Source: Bacillus sp. OV166
GTDB taxonomy: Bacteria > Bacillota > Bacilli > Bacillales > Cytobacillaceae
Assembly: GCF_900177675.1 (NCBI RefSeq)
Contig: NZ_FXWM01000001.1
Location: 3,047,001 to 3,111,000 of the forward strand
Length of the DNA stretch: 64,000 bases
Reading direction: 5' to 3'
Part shown: in pieces, positions 27,538-36,937 of the stretch
How positions within the stretch are numbered: position 1 is the stretch's first letter
How the letters are laid out: each line of letters begins with the position of its first letter
Made by a program: the position numbers and the translations under genes
Notes under the pieces: generated by a model
Database searches by the model: none
Told to the model about the DNA's origin: nothing
Seen by the model: the letters and a program-made list of their open reading frames with translations, nothing else

Positions 27538-30183
27538 TTGGCTGATAAATGTTGCAGTTCTAAAGAAATACAGAAAAATGAAATAGATGAAAATAAAAGT
27601 TGTTGCAACGATAACTTAAAAGCATTAGAAAATGTTGTGGAAGTAAAGACTTCTTGCTGTAGCAGTGAATCTCTTGCTTTAGAAAAACCTAATGAGATAA
27701 AAAGTTCTTGCTGTAGCAGTGAATCTCTTGCTTTAGAAAAACCTAATGAGGCAAAAAGCTCTTGCTGTAGCAGTGATTCAATTGCCTTAGAAAAACCTAA
27801 CGGTCCAAAAAGCTTTTGTTGTAGCAACATGGTTGAAGAACTATCAAAAGACATTCCTCTTTCGCCAGCTACTTCTGAAGAAAAAGTTGTATATCGTGTA
27901 CACGGAATGGATTGTCCAGCTTGTGGTCTCACAATAGAAAAAGGGTTAAGTGCTTTAAAAGGGATTAGAGATGTAACAGTGAACTACAGCACAGCAAAAC
28001 TACAGGTGGTTGGAGATATCGGTTCTTTTGATCAAATTGAAAATCAAATTAAAAAACTTGGTTATACGATCGAATCACTTGAACGGAACAAAAATATGAT
28101 GACGTACACTATCGAAGGAATGGATTGTGGTAGTTGTGCAAAAAGTATCGAAAACCATTTGAATACTTTACCTTCAGTAAGAAAAGTAAGTGTGAATTTT
28201 TCTACTGGAAAAATGAAGGTTGATCACGACAATAGCGTTGAAGATATCATTTCAGAAGTAGCTAAAATCGGTTATAAAGCGTCCTTGCTTACGAAGAGTA
28301 GCAAAGCTCCCGAAGCTCCTAAAAATTTCGAAGGAAATGGTTTAATCATCTTTTCTGGGGTATTAATAGCTCTAGGGTTTATTGGGTCATACAATGGTAT
28401 CTCAACATTAATGAGCAATATTTTGTACGCGATAGTAATCGTATTAACTGGATATAAGCCTGTGAAGAGTGCTTACTATGCTTTAAAAAGCCGTTCACTT
28501 GATATGAATGTATTAATGTCAGCTGCGGCAATTGGTGCTGCATTAATTGGTGAATGGTTAGAAGGAGCAACCGTTGTATGGTTATTTTCTTTGGGAATTG
28601 TTCTACAGAATCGATCAATCGAGAAGACAAGAAATTCTATTCGAAATTTAATGAATTTAGCTCCACCAGAAGCGTGGGTGTTAATTGGCACTGAATTGGT
28701 TAAAAAGCCAGTTGAAGAGATTTCAATTGGTCAGATAATCATTGTTAAACCAGGCGATAAAATTCCATTAGACGGAGAAATTGTTCAAGGTGTATCCAGC
28801 GTAAACCAAGCTCCTATCACAGGAGAGTCAATACCAGTTGATAAGGCAATTGGTGATACAGTTTATGCCGGTACGATAAATGAGAGTGGCTCTCTTGAAA
28901 TTAAAGTAACTAAGTTAGTTGAAGATACTACTATATCAAAGATTATTCACTTGGTAGAAGAGGCTCAAGAACAAAAAGCACCTACTCAGGCATTTGTCGA
29001 TAAATTTGCAAGTATCTATACACCTATTGTTTTCGTATTAGCAATAGCTATTATGGTGATACCTCCCCTTCTTGGATTAGGTACTTGGGGAGAATTGTTT
29101 TATAAGGCACTGGAACTATTAGTAATTGCTTGTCCTTGTGCTCTGGTTATTTCGACACCTGTAACGATTGTATCTGCAATCGGCAATGCAGCGAAAAATG
29201 GTGTTCTAATTAAAGGTGGATCATTCTTAGAAATCGCAGGATCTATAAATGCCATTGCTTTTGACAAAACAGGTACATTAACTAAAGGAAAGCCTACGGT
29301 TTCTGAAATAAAGGCTCTAGGCACTTCAGAAGACGAGTTATTATCCCTTGCTTTGACATTAGAGGATTATTCAACTCATCCAATAGCTAAAACAATTGTA
29401 AACTATGCAAAAGAAAAGGGCATACAATCAAAGAATGGCCAGTTGTTTAAAAGTATAGTTGGTAAAGGGGTTCAGGCTACTATTGGTGGAGTCATTCATT
29501 ATGCAGGAAATCTTAAACTGTTTGAAGAAATGAATGTTTCATTAGGCAATATAAAAACCATAGCAGAAGAGTTTCAAAGAAAAGGAAAAACGGTAGTTAT
29601 TATTGGTAGTGAACAAAAGTTATTGGGTATAATTGCTGTCTCTGATACTTTACGTAAGACAACGGTTAATGCCTTAAATGCTTTAAAACAAGTTGGCATT
29701 AATCAAACCATAATGTTGACTGGAGATAATGAAGGAACAGCTAAAGTGATTGCCTCTGAAACACCAATTGACCGTTATTTTGCTGAATTAATGCCAGAAG
29801 ATAAAGTAAATTCTATTAAAAAATTAAAAAATGAAGGTTATAAAGTAGCAATGGTTGGTGACGGCATAAATGATGCGCCAGCACTTGCAACGTCTGATTT
29901 GGGGATTGCTATGGGTGGTGCCGGAACAGACACAGCAATGGAAACAGCTGATATTGTTTTAATGGCAGACAATCTCGAAAAGCTACCCCATACAATCAAT
30001 CTAAGTAAAAAAGCATTAAAAATAATTAAACAAAATATTTGGTTTTCATTAATTGTAAAGTTTATTGCCCTAGCTTTAATTTTCCCTGGATGGCTAACAT
30101 TATGGATAGCAGTGCTAAGTGATACTGGTGCTGCCATAATTGTAATTTTAAATGCTCTACGCCTATTGAAAATTAAAGGTTAA
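27538..30183 (+). CDS. cadA-like: heavy-metal P1B-type ATPase (CadA/ZntA-like) with dicysteine repeats
   Basis: 881 residues from TTG 27538 (AAGGTGGTG upstream). Residues about 1-100 hold several CC pairs and a tandem 18-residue repeat (SSCCSSESLALEKPNEAK and variants, three copies at about 38-91). Two HMA domains follow (GMDCPACGLTIEK about 122; GMDCGSCAKSIEN about 197), then TM helices, CPCALVIST translocation motif, DKTGTLTKG phosphorylation site, STHPIA and GDGINDAPALATSDLGIAMG. CPC plus this layout indicates export of Cd/Zn/Pb. Usual CadA has one HMA and about 700-730 residues, so the N-terminal metal-binding region is greatly enlarged. Confidence 0.92.
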   Translation: MADKCCSSKEIQKNEIDENKSCCNDNLKALENVVEVKTSCCSSESLALEKPNEIKSSCCSSESLALEKPNEAKSSCCSSDSIALEKPNGPKSFCCSNMVEELSKDIPLSPATSEEKVVYRVHGMDCPACGLTIEKGLSALKGIRDVTVNYSTAKLQVVGDIGSFDQIENQIKKLGYTIESLERNKNMMTYTIEGMDCGSCAKSIENHLNTLPSVRKVSVNFSTGKMKVDHDNSVEDIISEVAKIGYKASLLTKSSKAPEAPKNFEGNGLIIFSGVLIALGFIGSYNGISTLMSNILYAIVIVLTGYKPVKSAYYALKSRSLDMNVLMSAAAIGAALIGEWLEGATVVWLFSLGIVLQNRSIEKTRNSIRNLMNLAPPEAWVLIGTELVKKPVEEISIGQIIIVKPGDKIPLDGEIVQGVSSVNQAPITGESIPVDKAIGDTVYAGTINESGSLEIKVTKLVEDTTISKIIHLVEEAQEQKAPTQAFVDKFASIYTPIVFVLAIAIMVIPPLLGLGTWGELFYKALELLVIACPCALVISTPVTIVSAIGNAAKNGVLIKGGSFLEIAGSINAIAFDKTGTLTKGKPTVSEIKALGTSEDELLSLALTLEDYSTHPIAKTIVNYAKEKGIQSKNGQLFKSIVGKGVQATIGGVIHYAGNLKLFEEMNVSLGNIKTIAEEFQRKGKTVVIIGSEQKLLGIIAVSDTLRKTTVNALNALKQVGINQTIMLTGDNEGTAKVIASETPIDRYFAELMPEDKVNSIKKLKNEGYKVAMVGDGINDAPALATSDLGIAMGGAGTDTAMETADIVLMADNLEKLPHTINLSKKALKIIKQNIWFSLIVKFIALALIFPGWLTLWIAVLSDTGAAIIVILNALRLLKIKG

Positions 30184-30240
30184 AAACGATTTATATATCC
30201 CAAGGTTAATCTAGTTTTGGTGTATTTACGTATTCCATAT

Positions 30241-30396
30241 TCGGTGCGATGATTTAACAAGGCATCGCCCTTTTCTGGTTTGATACACAAAGCAGATTGT
30301 GAAGAATTGTACTTAAAGTAGCGGGTGCGATTGTTCAATAATAGCAGTCGCTTTCCTTGTTCCGCTAACGTGGCAGGATAGTTGAAGAAGGAATAT
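30241..30396 (+). repeat. cassette element 9, composite of two elements
   Basis: GTGCGATGATTTAACAAGGC with hairpin GCGATG/CATCGC, then the extension AGATTGTGAAGAATTGTACT, GTAGCGGGTGCGATTGTTC, hairpin and right site CGCTAACGTGGCAGGATAGT plus TGAAGAAGG. Same composite as at 47450. Confidence 0.85.
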
Positions 30397-30446
30397 GTAT
30401 TTACTTCTAGAATATACATAATTAGGGAATGTGAAGGTGGGAGCTT

Positions 30447-30674
30447 ATGGATAAGGGCAGTATTTTCGCCCTGCTCGGCTCCAATGGGGCGGGCAAGACA
30501 ACGGTTGTCAAAGAAGATTACTTACGGAATAATGGTGACTTTGAATTTGATGAAACCGAGAATAAACGTCCGATGAACATATGGCTCTATGCTAAGTGCA
30601 GGAAATATCTCGATTCTGATCACCCAGAACAGGAAGTGAGTCATCTTTTGATTGCCAATATTCGGTCTCTTTGA
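30447..30674 (+). pseudogene. ABC transporter ATP-binding fragment fused to unrelated sequence
   Basis: After GGTGGGAGCTT the ATG opens MDKGSIFALLGSNGAGKTT, a Walker A motif at the usual place for an ABC transporter ATPase N-terminus. Directly after it the sequence changes (VVKEDYLRNNGDFEFDETEN...) with no Q-loop, signature or Walker B, and stops after 75 codons. A truncated head of an ABC gene joined to something I do not recognise. It is the left edge of a mosaic block that includes the GC-rich gene next to it. Confidence 0.6.
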
Positions 30675-30761
30675 TGCATCGAACACGCTTTCAAGCATTG
30701 ATAACAAAAGAGAATTTGTAGAACAATAGGGCTGATAAAAAAGTAAAGAGAGGGAGACCAA

Positions 30762-32006
30762 ATGAAAAAGATTACAACGGGACAAAGCAACAGCGGATTC
30801 TCCGAAACAGGGCTGCGCAGAATGCGCAACGTGCTGGCAAGGTATGTCGATTCCGGGAAGATTCCTGGGCTCGTTGCTCTGGTCAGCCGACACGGTGAGA
30901 CACACGTCGAAGCCATCGGCACGATGCGCCATGACGGTGGCGCGCCGATGCGCCGGGACACGATCTTCCGGATGGCCTCGACTTCCAAGCCGGTTGCGAT
31001 CGCGGCGGCGATGATCCTGCTCGACGAGTGCAGGCTGCGGCTGGATGACCTGGTAGAGCAGTGGCTGCCGGAACTCGCCGACCGGCGGGTGCTGAAGCGG
31101 ATCGACGGCCCGCTGGACGATACCGTGCCGGCGCGGCGGCCGGTCACCGTACGGGACCTGCTGTCCTCCACGTTCGGGCTCGGCATGGATATGACGTCGC
31201 TGGGCACTCCGATCATGAACGCGATCTTCGAGCAGGGGCTCACGCCCAATCTACCGGAGCCGGTGCCCGAGCCGGATGAGTGGATGCGCCGCCTTGGCAC
31301 GCTTCCGCTGATGTACCAGCCCGGAGAGCGCTGGCAGTACCACATCAGCAACGATCTACTCGGCGTGCTCGTCGCCAGGGTCACGGGCCAGTCGTTCGAG
31401 ACGTTCCTGCGCGAACGCATCTTCAACCCCCTGGGCATGAAGGACACCGGTTTCCACGTGCCCGCCGACAAGATCGACCGGCTGCCAACCCTCTACGCCC
31501 CCGACCCGCAGACCGGAGAGTTCATCGTGTGGGACGAGGCCAAGGGGGGACGCTACAGCCAGCCTCCGGCGTTCCAGGGCGGCGGCGGCGGACTGGTCTC
31601 CACCGTCGACGACTACCACGCCTACTTCCGGATGCTGCTGAATCACGGGATGCACGGGACCGAACGGATCCTGTCCCAGCCCGCTGTCCAGCTGATGACC
31701 ACCAACCGCCTCACGCCCGAGCAACAAGCCGCCCGAAACGCCATGGCCAGCAACAACGTCCATGTGTCATTCGGCCAAGGGCAACACGGCGGCTGGGGCT
31801 TCGGGATGGCGGTGCGCACCTACCGTGGTGACTACGCGTCCATCGGCCAGTTCGGCTGGGACGGCGGAAGCGGCACCGCGACGTACGCCGACCCGGACAA
31901 ACAGCTCACCGGAATCCTGCTCACCCAGGTCGGGGCGTCCACTCCGGATTCATCGTGGCTTATCCACGACTTCTGGACCACGGTCTACCAGGCAATCGAA
32001 GACTAA
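30762..32006 (+). CDS. beta-lactamase family serine hydrolase, GC-rich foreign gene
   Basis: 414 residues, AGAGGGAGACCAA before ATG. RMASTSKPVAIAAAMILLDE holds the SxxK active site (about residue 72); YHISNDLLGVLVARVTG gives the Tyr-x-Asn-like motif and GFGMAVRT/GWDGGSGT the final strand motif of class C beta-lactamase/esterase-type enzymes. No signal peptide. Codon third positions are almost all G or C, unlike every neighbour; the style is that of Actinobacteria. The first about 12 codons (KKITTGQSNS) are AT-rich like the host. Substrate unknown; esterase or peptidase is as likely as beta-lactamase. Clear recent transfer. Confidence 0.85.
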   Translation: MKKITTGQSNSGFSETGLRRMRNVLARYVDSGKIPGLVALVSRHGETHVEAIGTMRHDGGAPMRRDTIFRMASTSKPVAIAAAMILLDECRLRLDDLVEQWLPELADRRVLKRIDGPLDDTVPARRPVTVRDLLSSTFGLGMDMTSLGTPIMNAIFEQGLTPNLPEPVPEPDEWMRRLGTLPLMYQPGERWQYHISNDLLGVLVARVTGQSFETFLRERIFNPLGMKDTGFHVPADKIDRLPTLYAPDPQTGEFIVWDEAKGGRYSQPPAFQGGGGGLVSTVDDYHAYFRMLLNHGMHGTERILSQPAVQLMTTNRLTPEQQAARNAMASNNVHVSFGQGQHGGWGFGMAVRTYRGDYASIGQFGWDGGSGTATYADPDKQLTGILLTQVGASTPDSSWLIHDFWTTVYQAIED

Positions 32007-32063
32007 CACCGAGCCCGCCCCTGGTACGCCCGCCCTCAACCCACGACACCCAACGGTCAGCCC

Positions 32064-32210
32064 CCTGGCGGCCGATTGGAAGCAAAAGTTGCCTTTGGTA
32101 CTTTGCTTAGCCGCTTCCCAGATTTAAAATTGGCGATTGATCCAGTTGAGTTAATTTATAACAATAATGGAGTGGTACGTTCCATTGCTAGTATCCCAAT
32201 GATTTTCTAA
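32064..32210 (+). pseudogene. C-terminal fragment of a cytochrome P450
   Basis: The frame ending at TAA 32208 reads GRLEAKVAFGTLLSRFPDL then KLAIDPVELIYNNNGVVRSIASIPMIF. L-x-R-L-E-A-x-V-A-x-G-T-L-L-x-R-F-P-D-L is the typical helix L to C-terminus of bacterial P450s, just after the haem cysteine. The haem-binding FGxGxHxC motif is absent because GC-rich DNA from the preceding gene begins at about 32075. Composition switches from GC-rich to AT-rich within this fragment, marking the right edge of the transferred segment. Confidence 0.75.
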
Positions 32211-32276
32211 CCTTCGGTGGTACCAATTTCATAAACTGAACACATACCGTTTTTTGTGGTGGCTATATAGGTGTTA

Positions 32277-32310
32277 AACCAGTAGAGAATAATCTACTGG
32301 TTTTTTTCTT
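32277..32310 (+). terminator. Rho-independent terminator
   Basis: AACCAGTAGA-GAATAA-TCTACTGGTT with a run of seven T. Closes the mosaic block before kdp. Confidence 0.85.
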
Positions 32311-32509
32311 TCATAATAGGTTGCTTGAAGAAAAAATTGTGTGTACTTATTAATTTTATTATCAAGTCTTAACAGAATCTTTACACCATCCTCCAGTATC
32401 TGAACACTATCTTTATTCCAAATTCAATAAAATCATTACAAGAAGATAAATTGATTAATTTTCCGACGATTTCGTGAAGTTGGAAAAATTGAAAAGGAGA
32501 GTTGTAAAG
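32311..32509 (+). promoter_or_regulatory. kdp upstream region
   Basis: About 200 bases of AT-rich DNA ending with AAAAGGAGAG before kdpF. Promoter and KdpE site are expected here; I cannot assign exact boxes, and I do not see a c-di-AMP riboswitch pattern. Confidence 0.35.
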
Positions 32510-32599
32510 GTGAATGCTGTTTTACTTTTCGCTGGAATTGTTGGTATGTCGTTATTTGTTTACTTGTTGTACATCTTATTTAAGGGTGAAAATCTATGA
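32510..32599 (+). CDS. kdpF: KdpF, small subunit of the K+-transporting ATPase
   Basis: 29 residues: [20 protein letters not shown] then [12 protein letters not shown] start with AAGGAGAGTTG upstream. One transmembrane helix, the right length and position for KdpF, which stabilises the KdpABC complex. Overlaps the kdpA start by four bases (ATGA). Confidence 0.85.
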   Translation: MNAVLLFAGIVGMSLFVYLLYILFKGENL

Positions 32600-34278
32600 C
32601 CAATATTATTTTACAAGATACTTTTTTTATTACTGTTTTAGTCGGATTATCAATTCCAATAGGTGTTTATATTTATAAGGTGATGACTGGTCAAAAAGTA
32701 TTTTTGACCAAAATTTTATCGCCAGTAGAGAATTGTGTTTATAAAATCATCGGTAATTGGAATGTAGAAGGCATGGGAGCAAAACAATATTTAGTTTCTG
32801 TTATGACCTTTAGCACAATAGGGCTACTCTTTCTTTGGGGATTACAAATGATTCAAGGTTTCCTTCCTATAAATCCTGAAGGGATGAAGGGGACTAGTTG
32901 GCATCTAGCGTTCAATACAGCAGCAAGTTTTGTTTCTAACACGAATTGGCAAGCCTATTCTGGCGAGAGCACTCTATCATATTTGACCCAGTCTATTGGA
33001 CTGACAGTTCAAAATTTTGTTTCAGCGGCAACAGGTATCGCTGTTCTATTCGCACTGATTCGAGGTTTCATTCTCAAAAAAGAACAAAAGATAGGTAACT
33101 ACTGGGTAGATATCACGAGAATAACACTTTATGTTTTGATTCCTCTGTCGCTAGTTGTGGCACTACTTATTGCTTCACAAGGTGTGGTGCAAACGTTTGC
33201 CCATTATAAAGTTGTTTCGATGTTGGAGAATGGGGTAAATCAAATTATTCCATTAGGACCTGCCGCAAGTCAGATTGCAATAAAACAACTTGGTACAAAC
33301 GGTGGTGGATTTTTTGGAATGAACTCAGCTTTTCCATTGGAAAATCCAACATCGTTCTCCGACTTTATACAAGTGCTATCTATACTAATTATCCCTGCTG
33401 CACTTTGTGTTTCATTTGGGAAAGCAGTAAATGATAGCAAACAAGGTAAATCACTATACATTACCATGCTGATTCTATTTGTGGTATCAATCGTAGCTGT
33501 AACCATCAGTGAGCAATTTGCTGCACCAGTTTTTCATGGAGTAGTAACTTCAGGAAGTATAGAAGGAAAAGAAGTCATTCATGGTGTAGGTGCTTCAGCC
33601 TTATGGGGTACAGCAACAACTGCAGCTTCAAATGGCTCCGTGAATGCCATGCATGACAGTTTTACTCCACTCGCTGGCATGGTCCTCATGTTCCTTATGC
33701 AATTGGGGGAAATAATCTTTGGTGGTGTAGGAAGCGGGCTTTACGGAATGTTGGCTTTCGTAATGTTGACTGTCTTCATCGCAGGATTGATGGTTGGGCG
33801 AACCCCTGAATATTTAGGTAAGAAAATTGAACCGTTTGATATGAAGATGGTTTGTTTAATTGTTCTTGCACCACCGCTCTTAACACTATTAAGTACAGCA
33901 CTTGCAGTTTCTATGCCAGCTGCTTCGTCATGGCTTAACAATTCAGGAGCACACGGATTTTCAGAAATCCTTTATAATTTTTCTTCAATGGCTAATAACA
34001 ATGGAAGTGCATTTGGTGGATTCACATCCAATACAGTTTTCACAAACATTATTGGTGGAATTGTGATGTTATTGGTTCGCTTTATTCCAATTGGAGCTAT
34101 TCTTTATCTGGCAGAAAATCTTGCTCGGAAGAAAACAACTGCTGCAAGTGAAGGAACTTTATCAACTAGTAATACCATGTTTGTTGGATTATTAGTCTCA
34201 GTCATTCTTTTAATTGGAGCCCTCAGTTTCTTACCTGTTTTAGCCTTGGGCCCGATTGCAGATTATTTTACACATTAA
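32596..34278 (+). CDS. kdpA: potassium-transporting ATPase subunit KdpA
   Basis: 560 residues, the family length. Ten or more membrane helices. Selectivity-filter type repeats are visible: [58 protein letters not shown] and [14 protein letters not shown], the four P-loops that line the K+ pathway. Forms the channel-like subunit of the KdpFABC high-affinity K+ pump in the cell membrane. ATG overlaps the kdpF stop. Confidence 0.95.
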   Translation: MTNIILQDTFFITVLVGLSIPIGVYIYKVMTGQKVFLTKILSPVENCVYKIIGNWNVEGMGAKQYLVSVMTFSTIGLLFLWGLQMIQGFLPINPEGMKGTSWHLAFNTAASFVSNTNWQAYSGESTLSYLTQSIGLTVQNFVSAATGIAVLFALIRGFILKKEQKIGNYWVDITRITLYVLIPLSLVVALLIASQGVVQTFAHYKVVSMLENGVNQIIPLGPAASQIAIKQLGTNGGGFFGMNSAFPLENPTSFSDFIQVLSILIIPAALCVSFGKAVNDSKQGKSLYITMLILFVVSIVAVTISEQFAAPVFHGVVTSGSIEGKEVIHGVGASALWGTATTAASNGSVNAMHDSFTPLAGMVLMFLMQLGEIIFGGVGSGLYGMLAFVMLTVFIAGLMVGRTPEYLGKKIEPFDMKMVCLIVLAPPLLTLLSTALAVSMPAASSWLNNSGAHGFSEILYNFSSMANNNGSAFGGFTSNTVFTNIIGGIVMLLVRFIPIGAILYLAENLARKKTTAASEGTLSTSNTMFVGLLVSVILLIGALSFLPVLALGPIADYFTH

Positions 34279-34293
34279 TCTGAGGTGAAAACG

Positions 34294-36351
34294 ATGAATG
34301 GAAAGCATAATAACAAGAGTATTTTAAATGACGCATTTCGTCAGTCTTTGGTAAAACTATCACCTCGTGTACAGTTAAAAAACCCTGTCATGTTGGTGGT
34401 ATATATTGGAGCAATCTTTACAACATTTCTATACATTCTTTCTTTCATGGGGATCAAAGATGAGAATTCATGGTACACCTTAGCCATTGCTCTCATTTTA
34501 TGGTTTACAGTTTTATTTGCTAATTTTGCAGAGTCGATTGCAGAAGGACGTGGCCGTGCGCAAGCAGATAGTCTACGCAGTGCAAAAAAGGATGTAAAAG
34601 CAAAGAAGTTAAAATCAGCAACTAATATCGATGAGTACACTGAAGTATTATCCAACACATTGAAAAAAGGTGATCTTGTATTTGTCAGTGCTGGTAATCA
34701 GATCCCAATGGATGGTGAGGTAATTGATGGGGCAGCATCTGTTGATGAGAGTGCGATCACTGGCGAGTCTGCGCCTGTCATTCGTGAATCTGGTGGGGAC
34801 AGAAGTGCTGTTACAGGAGGTACAACAGTCGTTTCAGATTGGTTGATTATTCAAGTAACAGCAGAGGCAGGTGAAAGCTTTCTTGATAAAATGATAGCTA
34901 TGGTGGAAGGTGCATCTAGAAAGAAAACGCCAAATGAAGTTGCACTCCAAATTCTTTTGGTTACATTGACGATTATTTTTCTTGTTGTAACAGCTACACT
35001 ACTCCCATTTTCGAACTTTGTAAGTAAGTTAGCAGGTTCGGGTACTGCGATTTCAATTACAAATGTTATTGCTCTGTTAGTGTGTCTTGCACCTACAACA
35101 ATCGGCGCCTTACTTTCATCAATAGGTATTGCAGGCATGAGCCGACTCAATCAAGCGAATGTTTTAGCAATGAGTGGTCGTGCTATTGAAGCTGCAGGTG
35201 ATGTGGATATCCTATTATTAGATAAAACAGGGACAATTACACTAGGAAATCGTCAAGCAAGCGAGTTTATTCCAGTTTGCAATGTTGAAGAAAGAGAATT
35301 AGCTGATGCAGCTCAACTCTCTTCCTTAGCAGATGAGACAGCTGAAGGCAGAAGTATCGTTATTCTTGCAAAAGAAAAGTTTGATATTCGTGGTCGAGAT
35401 CTTAGTCAATTAAATGCAAACTTCATTGAATTCTCAGCAAGAACTAGAATGAGTGGTGTTGATTTTGGGGGAAATGGAATCCGAAAAGGGGCTGTTGACG
35501 CAATTAAAAACTATGTTCTACAAAAGGGTGGGGAATACCCATCTGAATGTGACCAAATTGTCAAACGAGTTGCAGGAGCTGGAGGTACACCGTTGGTTGT
35601 TGCACATAACACAAAAGTGTTGGGTGTTATTTACTTAAAAGACATTGTTAAAAACGGTGTTAAGGAACGTTTTGGTGACTTGCGTAAAATGGGTATCAAA
35701 ACCATCATGATTACAGGTGATAACCCGATGACAGCTGCAGCGATTGCAGCAGAAGCAGGTGTAGACGATTTCTTGGCAGAAGCAACACCTGAAGCCAAAT
35801 TAGCACTGATTAGAGATTACCAAGCAAAGGGACATTTAGTAGCAATGACGGGTGATGGAACGAATGATGCACCTGCATTGGCGCAAGCAGACGTTGCAGT
35901 GGCAATGAATACTGGTACACAAGCAGCGAAAGAAGCAGGAAATATGGTTGACTTAGATTCTGGTCCTACGAAGTTGATTGACATAGTTAGAATTGGAAAA
36001 CAGCTTTTAATGACAAGGGGCGCTTTAACCACATTTAGTGTGGCAAATGATGTGGCAAAATATTTTGCCATTATCCCAGTTCTGTTTTTTGGTATATTTC
36101 CACAGTTAACAACGCTAAATATTTTAGGATTCACAAGTACAACGAGCGCGATATTGTCAGCGATCATTTACAATGCGTTAATCATTGTCTTTTTAATCCC
36201 ATTAGCATTAAAAGGTGTTAAATATCGTGAATTGCCAGCTGGAAAGCTACTAAAAAGAAATATTTTGATTTATGGTCTGGGTGGAGTAATTGCACCTTTC
36301 TTGGCAATCAAAATGATAGATATGATTCTGACCGTAAGCGGTCTTGTGTGA
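34294..36351 (+). CDS. kdpB: potassium-transporting ATPase subunit KdpB
   Basis: 685 residues from ATG 34294 (CTGAGGTGAAAACG upstream). P-type ATPase motifs: [14 protein letters not shown] (actuator), [13 protein letters not shown] (phosphorylated Asp), [19 protein letters not shown] and [22 protein letters not shown]. It couples ATP hydrolysis to K+ uptake through KdpA. The actuator serine next to TGES (in SAITGES... context) is where E. coli KdpB is inhibited by phosphorylation. Overlap/adjacency with kdpC indicates one message. Confidence 0.95.
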   Translation: MNGKHNNKSILNDAFRQSLVKLSPRVQLKNPVMLVVYIGAIFTTFLYILSFMGIKDENSWYTLAIALILWFTVLFANFAESIAEGRGRAQADSLRSAKKDVKAKKLKSATNIDEYTEVLSNTLKKGDLVFVSAGNQIPMDGEVIDGAASVDESAITGESAPVIRESGGDRSAVTGGTTVVSDWLIIQVTAEAGESFLDKMIAMVEGASRKKTPNEVALQILLVTLTIIFLVVTATLLPFSNFVSKLAGSGTAISITNVIALLVCLAPTTIGALLSSIGIAGMSRLNQANVLAMSGRAIEAAGDVDILLLDKTGTITLGNRQASEFIPVCNVEERELADAAQLSSLADETAEGRSIVILAKEKFDIRGRDLSQLNANFIEFSARTRMSGVDFGGNGIRKGAVDAIKNYVLQKGGEYPSECDQIVKRVAGAGGTPLVVAHNTKVLGVIYLKDIVKNGVKERFGDLRKMGIKTIMITGDNPMTAAAIAAEAGVDDFLAEATPEAKLALIRDYQAKGHLVAMTGDGTNDAPALAQADVAVAMNTGTQAAKEAGNMVDLDSGPTKLIDIVRIGKQLLMTRGALTTFSVANDVAKYFAIIPVLFFGIFPQLTTLNILGFTSTTSAILSAIIYNALIIVFLIPLALKGVKYRELPAGKLLKRNILIYGLGGVIAPFLAIKMIDMILTVSGLV

Positions 36352-36361
36352 GGTGGTACTG

Positions 36362-36928
36362 ATGACAAACATATCAAAAACATTTAGACCAGCTTTATTT
36401 ATTTTTATTGCAATGACAATTCTTTGTGGTGTGGTGTATACGAGTGTTGTAACTGGAATTGCTCAACTAATATTTCCAAACCAATCAAATGGAAGCATTG
36501 TCACTGTTACACTAAAAGATGGAACAAAGAAGGACGTTGGTTCCGAATTAATTGCTCAAAAATTTACTGAACCAAAATATTTAATTGGGAGATCAATAGG
36601 TACAACAAATCTTTCACCTGTTAGCGCTGAACAAGAAAAACTTGTCCAAGAGCGAATTGATTGGTGGCATAAATTTGATCCAGACAACAAATCTGATATC
36701 CCGATGGATTTAGTTACAGCTTCAGGTAGTGGAGTCGACCCATATATTTCACCAGCAGCAGCTGAATACCAGGTGTCAAGAATTGCAAAAACAAGAGGAA
36801 TAAGTGAATATAATGTTAGAAAAATCATCAATCAATATACTACCGACAGATTTCTAGAATTCATTGGAGAACCTGGGGTAAATGTTTTAAAGGTAAATTT
36901 AGCTCTTGATGGTCTCTATAAAGGATAG
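36362..36928 (+). CDS. kdpC: potassium-transporting ATPase subunit KdpC
   Basis: 188 residues from ATG 36362 (GAGGTGGTACTG upstream). One N-terminal membrane helix, then the periplasm-side-type domain with DLVTASGSGVDPYISPAAAEYQ and VARI-like RIAKTRG, the family signature. Stabilises KdpA/KdpB and raises ATP affinity. Ends nine bases before kdpD. Confidence 0.95.
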   Translation: MTNISKTFRPALFIFIAMTILCGVVYTSVVTGIAQLIFPNQSNGSIVTVTLKDGTKKDVGSELIAQKFTEPKYLIGRSIGTTNLSPVSAEQEKLVQERIDWWHKFDPDNKSDIPMDLVTASGSGVDPYISPAAAEYQVSRIAKTRGISEYNVRKIINQYTTDRFLEFIGEPGVNVLKVNLALDGLYKG

Positions 36929-36937
36929 TGATTTCGT

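Noticed and set aside
27400..27932. 172-codon minus-strand frame over the ATPase N-terminus
   Set aside because: Mirror of the cysteine repeat region; no start signals and repeats explained by the plus-strand gene.
31061..31831. Long alternative frames inside the GC-rich hydrolase gene
   Set aside because: High GC removes stop codons in all frames; only the frame at 30762 shows protein motifs (SxxK, active-site strands).
32311..32509. c-di-AMP (ydaO-type) riboswitch before kdp
   Set aside because: Expected in some Bacillus kdp operons, but I do not see the conserved blocks; KdpDE control is enough here.
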